Source: a virus
Length of the DNA stretch: 48,955 nt
Reading direction: 5' to 3' (one strand)
IMG/VR virus record: IMGVR_UViG_3300034685_000104
Coordinates: 1 to 48,955 of that record
Below, one piece after another: positions 7,086-13,757 of this stretch. Position numbers and translations under genes: made by a program. Positions within the stretch are counted from its first letter, which is position 1. Every line of letters begins with the position of its first letter. The notes under the pieces are model-generated. The model searched no databases and was not told where the DNA came from. It saw only the letters and a list, made by a program, of their open reading frames with translations.

Positions 7086-7169
7086 GTGATACAGAAATTA
7101 GAGGAACTGATGAAGGAGGGACGGCGCAGGCAAATAAATGTTAATACAATTTGGCGTGGTGGGGATTAA
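7086..7169 (+). CDS. Short peptide upstream of and overlapping the 7151 gene
   Basis: A 27-residue ORF starting at GTG 7086, with AAAGGAG about 13 bases upstream. It is Arg/Lys-rich (MKEGRRRQINVN) and ends 'WRGGD'. Its stop lies inside the next gene's start region, so ribosomes finishing it could restart at the TTG of 7151. It may be a leader for coupling, or the N-terminal piece of a frameshifted gene. Confidence 0.35.
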   Translation: MIQKLEELMKEGRRRQINVNTIWRGGD

Positions 7170-7684
7170 CACAGGCAGAAATAAAGATATTAAAAGAAGA
7201 AAATATAGAATTTCAGCACAACGATATGTTAAAACACGATATAGCACTATTGCGTTTGCCAAAACGCATTGTACGTATCGAAGATGCGGAAGTAGTCTTT
7301 GATATCAAAAGAGTACAGCGTGAGGTGCGATATTTGGTGACAGACAGGAATGGTATACAGAAATTAGTACCGTTTAGAGATTCTGATATGCTAATTAAGG
7401 CTACAGAATATGGTACTAAAAGCAATAAAAAACACTTGGATAATCCATCACATGCCATACAAGCGGCCATGTATAATAATAATGTTCGCTGCGAGGGCAT
7501 TGATTTAGAAAGAATCACTGTTAATGATATTAGGCGTAGTCGGCTGATATGGCTATTATCAAGACCAGAATATGATATCGTGACAGTAGGGGCATTGTAT
7601 GGTTTCAAGAATTATAGTGGCTTAACATGGCTACAATATATTGCGAAGAAAAAGTATCACATAACCGATGACACACAAAAATGA
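7151..7684 (+). CDS. Hypothetical protein
   Basis: A 177-residue basic protein. No ATG with a ribosome binding site exists in this frame. The frame opens at TTG 7151, overlapping the 7086 ORF, so the start is uncertain. It carries 'LTQAEIKILKEENIEF' (helical, resembling a winged-helix or MerR-like N-terminus), then a beta-rich middle and a helical C-terminus. A DNA-binding role is possible. The coding end forms the left arm of the long inverted repeat at 7656-7703. Confidence 0.6.
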   Translation: MAWWGLTQAEIKILKEENIEFQHNDMLKHDIALLRLPKRIVRIEDAEVVFDIKRVQREVRYLVTDRNGIQKLVPFRDSDMLIKATEYGTKSNKKHLDNPSHAIQAAMYNNNVRCEGIDLERITVNDIRRSRLIWLLSRPEYDIVTVGALYGFKNYSGLTWLQYIAKKKYHITDDTQK

Positions 7685-7703
7685 TGTGTCATGGTTATGT
7701 GAT
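7656..7703. repeat. Long inverted repeat at a gene end (19 paired bases, one bulge)
   Basis: ATCACATAACC-G-ATGACACA (7656-7675) pairs with TGTGTCATGGTTATGTGAT (7685-7703) apart from one bulged G. The 9-nt loop contains the stop codon of the 7151 gene. There is no T-run on either strand, so it may stabilise mRNA 3' ends or end transcription weakly in both directions. Confidence 0.55.
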
Positions 7704-7778
7704 ATAATCGCAGTATCAGTGTAATTATAGAAGTATAACATAGCAATATATTGGTATTTGGTGATCATAAAATATTCA

Positions 7779-7807
7779 TTGACAACTATTTCAGTATATG
7801 CTATTAT
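7779..7807 (+). promoter_or_regulatory. Promoter of the LexA-controlled gene (TTGACA-17-TATTAT)
   Basis: TTGACA 7779-7784 and TATTAT 7802-7807 with a 17-nt spacer. The LexA box at 7815 starts 8 bases after the -10 element and so covers the start of transcription, the usual position for repression. Confidence 0.7.
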
Positions 7808-7814
7808 ATCAGTG

Positions 7815-7828
7815 CGAACATATGTTCG
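7815..7828. promoter_or_regulatory. LexA/DinR (SOS) box
   Basis: CGAACATATGTTCG is a perfect palindrome and fits the Gram-positive SOS box CGAAC-N4-GTTCG exactly. It is the only such site I found in the window. Host LexA should repress the 7854 gene until DNA damage. Confidence 0.8.
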
Positions 7829-7853
7829 GATTTGTATAACGGGAGGATAAATC

Positions 7854-8096
7854 ATGATTGAAGATTTATATGATAGTGGAATTATTAACTTTTCGCCCGA
7901 AGAACGCGACAACGTTCTACAGGAATTATTGTCTGCTGGTTATTATGAAACATGTCATGGGTATACATTTAGCGGATGTTTGGTTACGTTTTTGTTTAAT
8001 GCGCAAGTATATAGAGATGCTACCCTGCTTACTGATAAATGTTTTGGATGGTTGGATTTATTGTGTGTGGACCCAAATACTATCGTTTCCACGTAG
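7854..8096 (+). CDS. Small protein under SOS (LexA) control
   Basis: An 80-residue acidic protein led by GGGAGG. No family is recognised. It contains a helical N-terminal part (SPEERDNVLQELLSAGYYETCHG) resembling a small winged-helix unit, followed by a more hydrophobic half. The promoter and perfect LexA box upstream suggest it is made after DNA damage, which could coincide with prophage induction. Candidate roles are an antirepressor, an SOS modulator or a replication switch. This is inferred from regulation alone. Confidence 0.65.
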   Translation: MIEDLYDSGIINFSPEERDNVLQELLSAGYYETCHGYTFSGCLVTFLFNAQVYRDATLLTDKCFGWLDLLCVDPNTIVST

Positions 8097-8115
8097 GCCG
8101 TGTTGCAACGGCTAC
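8093..8115 (+). terminator. Hairpin after the SOS gene
   Basis: GTAGGCCGT (8093-8101) pairs with ACGGCTAC (8108-8115) with one bulged G and a 6-nt loop, directly at the stop codon. The downstream T-run is weak (ACTTTGC, then AATATTTTATG), so termination may be partial. Confidence 0.4.
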
Positions 8116-8149
8116 TTTGCAAAAATATTTTATGTTCTAAAAATAATGC

Positions 8150-8178
8150 TTGACAATCAAACCATCATATGATATAAT
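8150..8178 (+). promoter_or_regulatory. Shared-sequence promoter, copy 1 (SSB/ATPase operon)
   Basis: TTGACA 8150-8155 and TATAAT 8173-8178, spacer 17. The whole stretch from about 8141 to 8200 is nearly the same as at 15481 and 25561. The spacer contains the palindrome ATCATATGAT, a possible operator. Confidence 0.8.
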
Positions 8179-8226
8179 TATAATATAGGGGATAGATAAA
8201 ATTTTAACTTAAGGAGTGTTTAACTA

Positions 8227-9135
8227 ATGTTGGAAAAATGTAAAGGTTCTTTTAGAGTGGCTGGTATCATTAGAGGCAAAGACAATCCAAGTAACAACAA
8301 CGGATATAAAGAAGGTGAATTTACAGACAAGAATGGCAAAGTGCGGAAATATCGTAGCATAAGATTTTTAGTACAGACATCACCAACCAATATTATACCA
8401 GTAGAATTATTTGGGTCTGAAAGGGATACTGCTGTCTTATATAATCGCCAAACAAAGGTATCGAAAAAAGTAGCATGGGGAATACGCCATAACAAACCAG
8501 ATGAAGGTTATAGTCTGATTATTCCTGAATATGACTTAGTCAAAATAATTCATGAGTCGTTTCATGATGGTGATAGTGTTGTAGTAATTGGGGAACCTCA
8601 ATTTAGCCAATATGTCAATAAAAATGGAGATACTGTTCCGCAAACACGTTATATTATTAGACAAATGTATAAGGCAACTAACGATATAGATTTTAATAGT
8701 CCAAATTTTAAGGAAAATAATAGCTTTTCGCAAGATATTATAGTTGATACTATGGAAATTGATGGTGATAAGCTATATATTCATGCTTATATTACGGACC
8801 CATATAAGAGTACAGTGGCTACTACTATGGTCATCGAAGCAACAAAGGATCAAGCATTTGCTCGTAACATGCTGGAGTTACAATCTGGTGACAAAATTAG
8901 GGTCAATGGTATCATTCGCAATGAACAAATTGTTGAAAATATACAAGTCGATGATGGATGGGGCACAAAAGAGAAGGTGGCTACACGTATCTATCGAGCG
9001 ATGGAGGTAACAGGCGCTAATCCAGACACACTAGAACATAATAAATATACACTTGATGATTTGTTTGGTGTTAAAGAATCGCAAGATAATAACTCTGACT
9101 GGTTATTTAGTGATGAAAATACGTTACCATTTTAA
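8227..9135 (+). CDS. Single-stranded DNA-binding protein (OB-fold, phage type)
   Basis: A 302-residue protein, first in its operon. It has beta-rich segments typical of OB folds (CKGSFRVAGIIRG, then GDSVVVIGEPQF, then GDKIRVNGIIRN) in two halves. The acidic C-terminal tip ends 'DENTLPF', matching the acidic-then-Pro-Phe tip with which SSB proteins recruit partners. It would coat single-stranded DNA during replication and recombination. It sits directly before the RecA/Sak4-like ATPase, a common pairing in phage recombination modules. Led by AAGGAG and the promoter at 8150. Much longer than bacterial SSB (about 170 residues). Confidence 0.75.
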   Translation: MLEKCKGSFRVAGIIRGKDNPSNNNGYKEGEFTDKNGKVRKYRSIRFLVQTSPTNIIPVELFGSERDTAVLYNRQTKVSKKVAWGIRHNKPDEGYSLIIPEYDLVKIIHESFHDGDSVVVIGEPQFSQYVNKNGDTVPQTRYIIRQMYKATNDIDFNSPNFKENNSFSQDIIVDTMEIDGDKLYIHAYITDPYKSTVATTMVIEATKDQAFARNMLELQSGDKIRVNGIIRNEQIVENIQVDDGWGTKEKVATRIYRAMEVTGANPDTLEHNKYTLDDLFGVKESQDNNSDWLFSDENTLPF

Positions 9136-9157
9136 GAAAACAAGGAGGATATGATTA

Positions 9158-10093
9158 ATGGGATTATTTCAAAAACCGCAAAAGGAAAAAAGAGGTGTCA
9201 AGATATTAGTCTATGGCAATTCGGGTGTTGGCAAGAGCTGGTTTGCTTTAACATTTCCAAGATGCGCTGTAATTGATACAGAAGATGGGACAGTTCACTA
9301 TGTTGACAATCCTAATATGGCGTTGCGTTTAGTTACGACATCGGCTAAAGAGATTGAAGATGCAATTGATGAATTGTCTAGGCAATATTTTAATGATATA
9401 GATACAGTTGTACTAGACAGTGAAACCAAAATGTATGAAAACCTGCAACATTCAGGGTTAGTGGTTGTGGAGCGTAGAGCCAGAGAAAATGGGCGTAATC
9501 CATTTAGCGAAGGCTTATCGCAGCGTGAGTGGGGTAAGATTAAATTAGTGCATAAACGTATTAATGCTAAATTAATTAATCTTGCCGCAAAAGGCAAAAA
9601 TGTAGTAGTTACTGCTCATTTATCAGAAGAAAAAACACATGTTGGAGACGAGTGGGTTAAAGTTGGGGAAAAATACGACGGTGTGAAAGGGCTAGATTTT
9701 GATTTTGATATAGTAATAAAACTTGTATACGATAAAGAACAGAATCGTAGATATGCTGTTGTAGAGAAAGACCGTACCCGTTTATACAATATTGGTGACG
9801 AGATAGACAATCCATCATTCGATAACTGGAAGGCAATATTTGAAGAATCAGCCAATGCGCCAGTGGGAGACATTGATTTAAACAAGGGTGTTGAACAAGA
9901 TACGACACAGTTTGACGATGTGGAGCTAGAAAATTTGATTACAGAAATTAAAGCTGTTGCCAATGAGAAAGCGTCTAATGGCAAAGCAAAACAAGTGATG
10001 GATATATTAACTAAATACAATGTGCAAAATCCCAATATGTTAACTGATGCTGGAATTGCAAATAATGTATTGTCAGAAATAAGCCAATTGTAG
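9158..10093 (+). CDS. RecA-fold ATPase, Sak4-like (phage recombination)
   Basis: A 311-residue ATPase led by AAGGAGG. Walker A is GNSGVGKS (about residues 21-28), with a Walker-B-like 'DTVVLDSE' near residue 90. The body fits the single-domain RecA/Sak4 family ('AAA_24'), which anneals or exchanges DNA strands together with a phage SSB. The C-terminal part (after about residue 235) is a separate, helical region. Together with the SSB gene just upstream and the nucleases at 18903 and 33525 it would form the phage recombination system. Confidence 0.8.
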   Translation: MGLFQKPQKEKRGVKILVYGNSGVGKSWFALTFPRCAVIDTEDGTVHYVDNPNMALRLVTTSAKEIEDAIDELSRQYFNDIDTVVLDSETKMYENLQHSGLVVVERRARENGRNPFSEGLSQREWGKIKLVHKRINAKLINLAAKGKNVVVTAHLSEEKTHVGDEWVKVGEKYDGVKGLDFDFDIVIKLVYDKEQNRRYAVVEKDRTRLYNIGDEIDNPSFDNWKAIFEESANAPVGDIDLNKGVEQDTTQFDDVELENLITEIKAVANEKASNGKAKQVMDILTKYNVQNPNMLTDAGIANNVLSEISQL

Positions 10094-10139
10094 TATAGGG
10101 CAAACCCTATACTACAGAATCATAATTTAGATTATGATA
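10089..10139. repeat. Two adjacent hairpins after the ATPase gene
   Basis: GTAGTATAGGG (10090-10100) pairs perfectly with CCCTATACTAC (10105-10115) around CAAA, spanning the stop codon. A second perfect 8-bp hairpin, ATCATAAT-TTAG-ATTATGAT, lies at 10120-10139. No T-run follows. They may mark an mRNA processing or stabilising site between operon parts. Confidence 0.5.
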
Positions 10140-10157
10140 ATTGAAAGGATATATAAT

Positions 10158-10250
10158 ATGTTGTTTATATTAGGTATAGGAATAGGATTTCTCTTTGGGT
10201 TTACTGTTGCTGCGTTGTGTGCTGCTGCGGGGCGTAATGAGCACGATTAG
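10158..10250 (+). CDS. DUF3789-like small membrane peptide
   Basis: A 30-residue ORF led by GAAAGGA. It is one hydrophobic, Gly-rich segment (IGIGFLFGFTVAALC) followed by 'AAAGRNEHD'. This matches the DUF3789 pattern found in phages and mobile elements (membrane helix, then AAGR-E/D). Function unknown. The stop overlaps the start of the 3D-domain gene. Confidence 0.6.
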   Translation: MLFILGIGIGFLFGFTVAALCAAAGRNEHD

Positions 10251-10800
10251 AAAACTTGTATCATATTGTTTACTTGTTTTAGGATTATTTATATTATTAC
10301 TGATGATGGAAAAAACGCAGCATACAATACCAATTCAATTGCCTAAAATAGAAACACGGCAGGAATTTGTCAGCCGCATACAAAACGAAATGCCAGATAT
10401 TAATGTAAAAGAGGAGCCTGCGGTGCAAGCAACACCAGTTCAGCCAATACAGCCTGTGCAGAATCAACCCAAACCGAAGAAGCAACCTGCTCAACCAAGC
10501 AGAGAAGAGACGCGGTACGATTTTATTGCCGAGGTTACGGCTTATACCGCGTATGATGAAGGCATGAATGGCAAAGGTATAACAGCAAGTGGAGTAAAAG
10601 CCCGTCCGTATCATACAATTGCCATGAGTAAAAAATACCCATTCGGTACAAAAGTTAAGATAGAAGGCTTCGATTGCGTGTTTGTGGTTGAAGATCGTGG
10701 CGGGGCAATAACGGGCAATGATATAGATATATTTATGGCTACAAAACAAGAAGCATTAAATTTTGGAAGAAGAAATTTGAAAGTTAAGATCATAAAATAG
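10237..10800 (+). CDS. Membrane-anchored 3D-domain protein, putative peptidoglycan lytic transglycosylase
   Basis: A 187-residue protein whose ATG (10237) overlaps the preceding peptide gene. Residues 1-25 are a signal anchor, followed by a Pro/Gln-rich linker (about 50-85). The C-terminal 3D domain (about 90-185) has 'VTAYTAYDEG', 'GITASG', 'IAMSKKYPFGTKVKI' and the three-Asp signature in 'VVEDRGGAITGNDIDIFM'. 3D domains occur in RpfB/YabE/MltA-type enzymes that cut glycan strands of the wall. It may aid lysis or wall remodelling. Its place beside recombination genes rather than the lysis/tail block is unusual. Confidence 0.8.
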   Translation: MSTIRKLVSYCLLVLGLFILLLMMEKTQHTIPIQLPKIETRQEFVSRIQNEMPDINVKEEPAVQATPVQPIQPVQNQPKPKKQPAQPSREETRYDFIAEVTAYTAYDEGMNGKGITASGVKARPYHTIAMSKKYPFGTKVKIEGFDCVFVVEDRGGAITGNDIDIFMATKQEALNFGRRNLKVKIIK

Positions 10801-10808
10801 GAGGCAAA

Positions 10809-11195
10809 ATGGAACAGACTGTAATAAAACATATACCTGTAGAATGTGTTGAAATACAGTGCGATAGATGTAAAGGAACAATATATTTATATGAAGCAAC
10901 TGATTTTAACCGTAAAGAGTTAAAACAAGAAGATTGGTTATTTTATCATGGTAAACATAAGTTGTTTAGACGTATACGCTATGAAAAAGCGGAAGAGGTC
11001 AAAAGGCTTTCGAATGCAATAGTACGTAGGCGTATATATCCTAAAAGAAGATTTATCTTTTTTAACAACATTGAAGTAATATGTCCAGATTGTATGGAAA
11101 TATTAAGAAGTTATACTGGGAAGATTCGTACAACTAAATATCGTATGGAATATCGACCGACATATGACAAGACCACAGAAATACCATATGTTTAA
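10809..11195 (+). CDS. Hypothetical protein with a split zinc-binding motif
   Basis: A 128-residue basic protein led by AGGAGG. A first pair, CDRCKG, lies near residue 18 and a second pair, CPDCME, near residue 97, consistent with one zinc site formed from distant parts. The region between is Lys/Arg-rich. No family recognised. It ends at a probable terminator hairpin just before the tRNA gene. Confidence 0.6.
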   Translation: MEQTVIKHIPVECVEIQCDRCKGTIYLYEATDFNRKELKQEDWLFYHGKHKLFRRIRYEKAEEVKRLSNAIVRRRIYPKRRFIFFNNIEVICPDCMEILRSYTGKIRTTKYRMEYRPTYDKTTEIPYV

Positions 11196-11261
11196 AACGT
11201 TCTTTAAAGGCATCGTCTCCTGATCTAGAGCGTTTTATATATGCGGAGATTATATCTCCGC
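11193..11261 (+). terminator. Two hairpins upstream of tRNA-Thr (probable terminator plus tRNA leader hairpin)
   Basis: AAAACGTTCT (from about 11194) pairs with AGAGCGTTTT (ending about 11237) with one G-U pair and is followed by ATAT. A perfect 8-bp hairpin, GCGGAGAT-TAT-ATCTCCGC, occupies 11243-11261, three bases before the tRNA. The first probably ends the protein operon and the second may guide tRNA 5' processing. Confidence 0.5.
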
Positions 11262-11264
11262 TAT

Positions 11265-11338
11265 GCACCTGTAGTTTAACGGTAGAACGTTGGATTTGTA
11301 ATCCATTAATTGGAGTTCAAGTCTCCACAGGTGCTCCA
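11265..11338 (+). tRNA. tRNA-Thr (anticodon UGU)
   Basis: A complete cloverleaf: acceptor GCACCTG/CAGGTGC (7 bp), D-arm GTTT/GAAC, anticodon stem with loop TTTGTAA (anticodon TGT, reading ACA), T-arm TGGAG-TTCAAGT-CTCCA, discriminator T and encoded CCA. The first anticodon-stem pair is a T-T mismatch. The ACA codon is frequent in these AT-rich genes, so the tRNA probably supports phage translation. Confidence 0.9.
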
Positions 11339-11367
11339 TAGAAATTATCAAAGAAAGGGTATAAATT

Positions 11368-11533
11368 ATGGATGATAAGCAAGTTATTGTTATTTTAAGA
11401 GAAGGCGATGATCTAACTATTCAGCACTGTCACAGAACAATATTTGCGAGATACATTACAGTTAGCGTTGAATAGACGGATGCGGGATGGTAATGAACAG
11501 ATAACTACAGATACAGAACCATCTGACGACTGA
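11368..11533 (+). pseudogene. Small phage gene broken by a frameshift
   Basis: Frame 1 starts at ATG 11368 (AGAAAGGGT upstream) and stops at 11475 after 35 residues. From about 11421 a second frame continues to TGA 11533 with 'EQYLRDTLQLALNRRMRDG', which looks like genuine coding sequence. Joining them (MDDKQVIVIL..., then ...LALNRRM) gives a plausible protein of about 55 residues. Either the gene is inactive, shifts frame, or contains a sequencing error. No slippery run is evident. Confidence 0.5.
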
Positions 11534-11593
11534 GCAGAAAGCTTTATAACTGGTGGTGTGGAGTAGTCACTAATTTTATAGGAGGAATTTATC

Positions 11594-11815
11594 ATGCTGA
11601 TAAAAAGTCAAAATAATAAATGGTTATTGGATACGGCTGGGATATGTCTTGAAATTACTCCTAATACGTCGTATCAGATTGTTGCATATTCTTTAGCTAG
11701 TGATAACGAAACATTTATCTTATTAGGAGCATATGAATCCATGGCGCGTGCAATAGAAGTGCTGGATGAAATAGCCAAGTTTGACGGCTATGTATTCTAT
11801 ATGCCACAGGAATAA
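11594..11815 (+). CDS. Hypothetical protein
   Basis: A 73-residue alpha/beta protein led by AGGAGG. The pattern 'LIKSQNNKWLLDTAGICLEITPN', then 'ILLGAYESMARAIEVLDEIAKF' (beta strands then a helix that ends in a conserved-looking A-VLDEI) is like many small phage proteins of unknown role. The gene directly precedes the 11829 gene by 13 bases. Confidence 0.6.
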   Translation: MLIKSQNNKWLLDTAGICLEITPNTSYQIVAYSLASDNETFILLGAYESMARAIEVLDEIAKFDGYVFYMPQE

Positions 11816-11828
11816 GGAAAGGGAAACA

Positions 11829-12101
11829 ATGGATAACAATATGAATCAGATTATCATAGATTTGCGAGAATTGGGCGATGCACTCTATAGACAGCCTACG
11901 GATTGGCCTGGTTGTGGCGATACATGTTATAACGCTGCAGAGCTTATTGAGTCAACGCTTGTTAAACAGGACAAGACAGATAACCAAGTTGATAAAATAA
12001 TAATGCGAGATCCAATGGTTGTAGCTATTGTTAATATTAATAATTTAAACATAGTCAAAGAATTTTGCAATGCGCACGGTTTGGAGTTCATTGTATTATG
12101 A
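11829..12101 (+). CDS. Hypothetical protein
   Basis: A 90-residue protein. ATG 11829 follows AGGAAAGGG; the frame opens earlier at 11781 within the previous gene. It has a helical first half with a 'WPGCGDTCYNAAELI' segment and an alpha/beta second half. Its stop overlaps the next start (ATGA), so the two are coupled. Confidence 0.55.
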   Translation: MDNNMNQIIIDLRELGDALYRQPTDWPGCGDTCYNAAELIESTLVKQDKTDNQVDKIIMRDPMVVAIVNINNLNIVKEFCNAHGLEFIVL

Positions 12102-12421
12102 AACATTTATTATATCATATTTCTGATGCATGGCACTTGCTTATCAATGGAGTACGCAATTTATTTAATTGGTTACCAGTTATATGGTACGACTCTGATA
12201 TAGATTATTGGTATTTCCTGGCTCTTTTGAAGCATAAGCTAAAGAACATGGCCAACTATTTTGAAAAATACGGTCATGCTGCTGATAGTGATAAGTATGC
12301 GACAGAGATCCGCCAATGCATTGCTTATATAGACGCTATTTACTTGGGCGAAGGAGAACAGGAGAATATTGACAAATTGTGTGACACAATTAAACAAAAT
12401 TTAACTGAATGGTGGGATTAA
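12098..12421 (+). CDS. Conserved phage protein of unknown function
   Basis: A 107-residue, helix-rich protein. ATG 12098 overlaps the preceding stop, with TTGGAG upstream; an in-frame ATG at 12065 lacks such a site. 'LPVIWYDSDIDYWYFLALLKHKLKNMANYF' resembles a common phage/plasmid family with Asp-x-D-x-D and a following K-L-x-x-M helix. The function of that family is not known to me. Confidence 0.6.
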   Translation: MKHLLYHISDAWHLLINGVRNLFNWLPVIWYDSDIDYWYFLALLKHKLKNMANYFEKYGHAADSDKYATEIRQCIAYIDAIYLGEGEQENIDKLCDTIKQNLTEWWD

Positions 12422-12422
12422 C

Positions 12423-12821
12423 ATGGAATATAAAGATATAAACATTATTTTGAAACCATGTAACAACGGAGATATAGTTGGAGATTGTTTGAATTTGTCG
12501 GAGACAGACTTTGCTATGAATAATAGTAATAAGTTAAATGATGATAGCAACAAACAGGTTGATATATCGCTAGATATACACCATGATGTAGTTGAACAAA
12601 TTAGTATTAATTACGATAAAGAGACCGACACCATATATATCAGTTTTGGACAACCGCGTCCATCGTATGGTGAAGAAGATACACCAGGCATTGTTGTATT
12701 AAGAGATTTAGAAAACGACGAAATAACTGGAATAACAATGTTAGATTTTCAAAAGAAATTGGAAAAACATCCAATCGGTAAGCTTTTGTTGGAATATATG
12801 CAAAACACATTGAATATATAG
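12423..12821 (+). CDS. DUF2283-domain protein
   Basis: A 132-residue protein. The C-terminal 70 residues match DUF2283: 'NYDKETDTIYISF', a gap, 'GIVVLRDLENDEITGITMLDF'. The N-terminal 55 residues are Asn/Asp-rich and unassigned. DUF2283 proteins are small beta-rich proteins of unknown role, often near toxin-antitoxin or phage genes. The ATG follows GGTGGG at the end of the 12098 gene. Confidence 0.75.
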   Translation: MEYKDINIILKPCNNGDIVGDCLNLSETDFAMNNSNKLNDDSNKQVDISLDIHHDVVEQISINYDKETDTIYISFGQPRPSYGEEDTPGIVVLRDLENDEITGITMLDFQKKLEKHPIGKLLLEYMQNTLNI

Positions 12822-12831
12822 GAGGTACAAA

Positions 12832-13038
12832 ATGCGTACAGCGAAGGTTTTATATAATGGACAATGGGTAAAAATGTCATTTGTTGATCTGAAAAAGGGT
12901 GACATCTTCCAGTTATATGAAGAAGATGGATCTATTGTTGCAGATGATGATGGCAATGATACTTGGATAGCTACTGGTGATCTGGTTCTTGTAGATGATG
13001 TATACGGTATTTATGGCAAAGCGTATCAAATTGCATAG
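12832..13038 (+). CDS. Small phage protein of unknown function
   Basis: A 68-residue acidic beta-rich protein led by AGGAGG. 'DLKKGDIFQLYEEDGSIV' followed by 'TWIATGDLVLVDDVYGIYG' is a pattern I recognise from small phage proteins, with GD-turn spacing reminiscent of an SH3-like barrel. Function unknown. Confidence 0.6.
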   Translation: MRTAKVLYNGQWVKMSFVDLKKGDIFQLYEEDGSIVADDDGNDTWIATGDLVLVDDVYGIYGKAYQIA

Positions 13039-13077
13039 AATTGCTTCATACAGTAATAGAAAGAAGGACATATAATT

Positions 13078-13383
13078 ATGTTATGTGGATCAAATTATGA
13101 TATTAATTCAACGACTCTTGGCAATAACGTCATTGCCGAAGCAGAACAGTTTGCTTATATAGCGGATAATATAGCGTCAAGGTTATTTGCGGAAGGTAAA
13201 ACAGATAAAGCAACACAAATTCATGATGCTGTTGGCGATTTGAACGATGCTATATATAGTATGTCTACAAACATGCAGGTAAAACCTTGGTCGACTACAT
13301 TTAGTCGCGATTATACGATTGATAGAGAATCTCATAGTGTGTATGCAGCTATGCGATCTGTGCGCGCAATGATTAAGAGATAG
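13078..13383 (+). CDS. Hypothetical protein
   Basis: A 101-residue protein, mostly helical, led by GAAGGA. It contains 'AEQFAYIADNIASRLFAEGKTDKATQIHDAVGDLNDAIYSM', which would form a helical hairpin. No family recognised. The small ORF at 13400 follows 16 bases later. Confidence 0.6.
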   Translation: MLCGSNYDINSTTLGNNVIAEAEQFAYIADNIASRLFAEGKTDKATQIHDAVGDLNDAIYSMSTNMQVKPWSTTFSRDYTIDRESHSVYAAMRSVRAMIKR

Positions 13384-13399
13384 AAAGGTCAATATTTTT

Positions 13400-13555
13400 A
13401 TGAGGTTGAGCGATGAACAAATAATAGATATGAAGGAATATTTCACGCGTTGTAAAAAAGGTAATATATCGTCGTTGGTTAGCAAATTATCAACAGACGG
13501 CCTCGATCTGATTGAGACCATAGAAGCTTTGCAAAAAGAATTGCGTCAACCTTAA
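13400..13555 (+). CDS. Small hypothetical protein
   Basis: A 51-residue ORF with AGAAAGG about 10 bases before its ATG. The sequence is helical and charged ('LSDEQIIDMKEYFTRCKKG', then 'LDLIETIEALQKELRQ'). It is the last coding gene before the structured RNA element at 13587. No function is known. Confidence 0.5.
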   Translation: MRLSDEQIIDMKEYFTRCKKGNISSLVSKLSTDGLDLIETIEALQKELRQP

Positions 13556-13586
13556 TAGAAGGGGGATGGACAAATATTATTGTTAA

Positions 13587-13707
13587 CTACCCACCTCTGA
13601 AGATGTAGGCTTGTAAAAGTCTTATTGTTAGAATAATCTTATAAGAAAGGAGGAAACCCGCTCATATCACCACTAAAGTAGCGGTTTCCTCACGGGTAAA
13701 GATTATT
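13587..13707 (+). ncRNA. Structured RNA element resembling an IscB/HEARO or IS605-type guide RNA, no nuclease gene
   Basis: The element begins ACTACCCACC (13587 on) with a hairpin in which CCCACCTC pairs with GATGTAGG (13591-13608, two mismatches). GGCTT-GTAA-AAGTC (one G-U pair) follows. An outer 9-bp helix AATAATCTT (13632-13640)/AAGATTATT (13699-13707) encloses an 11-bp helix AGGAAACCCGCT/AGCGGTTTCCT (13651-13662/13680-13690, one bulge). TACCC at the 5' end can also pair with GGGTA at 13694-13698, a possible pseudoknot. The opening matches the element at 14719. ACTACCCACGAC-type hairpins are typical of IS200/IS605 and IscB (HEARO) ends, and the element is followed by ATGA, the flank reported for HEARO insertions. 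No ORF of that kind is attached. Confidence 0.5.
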
Positions 13708-13757
13708 ATGAAGTATTTATTTATATAAATTCAAAATAGCTCGCAAAGGAGTAGATT

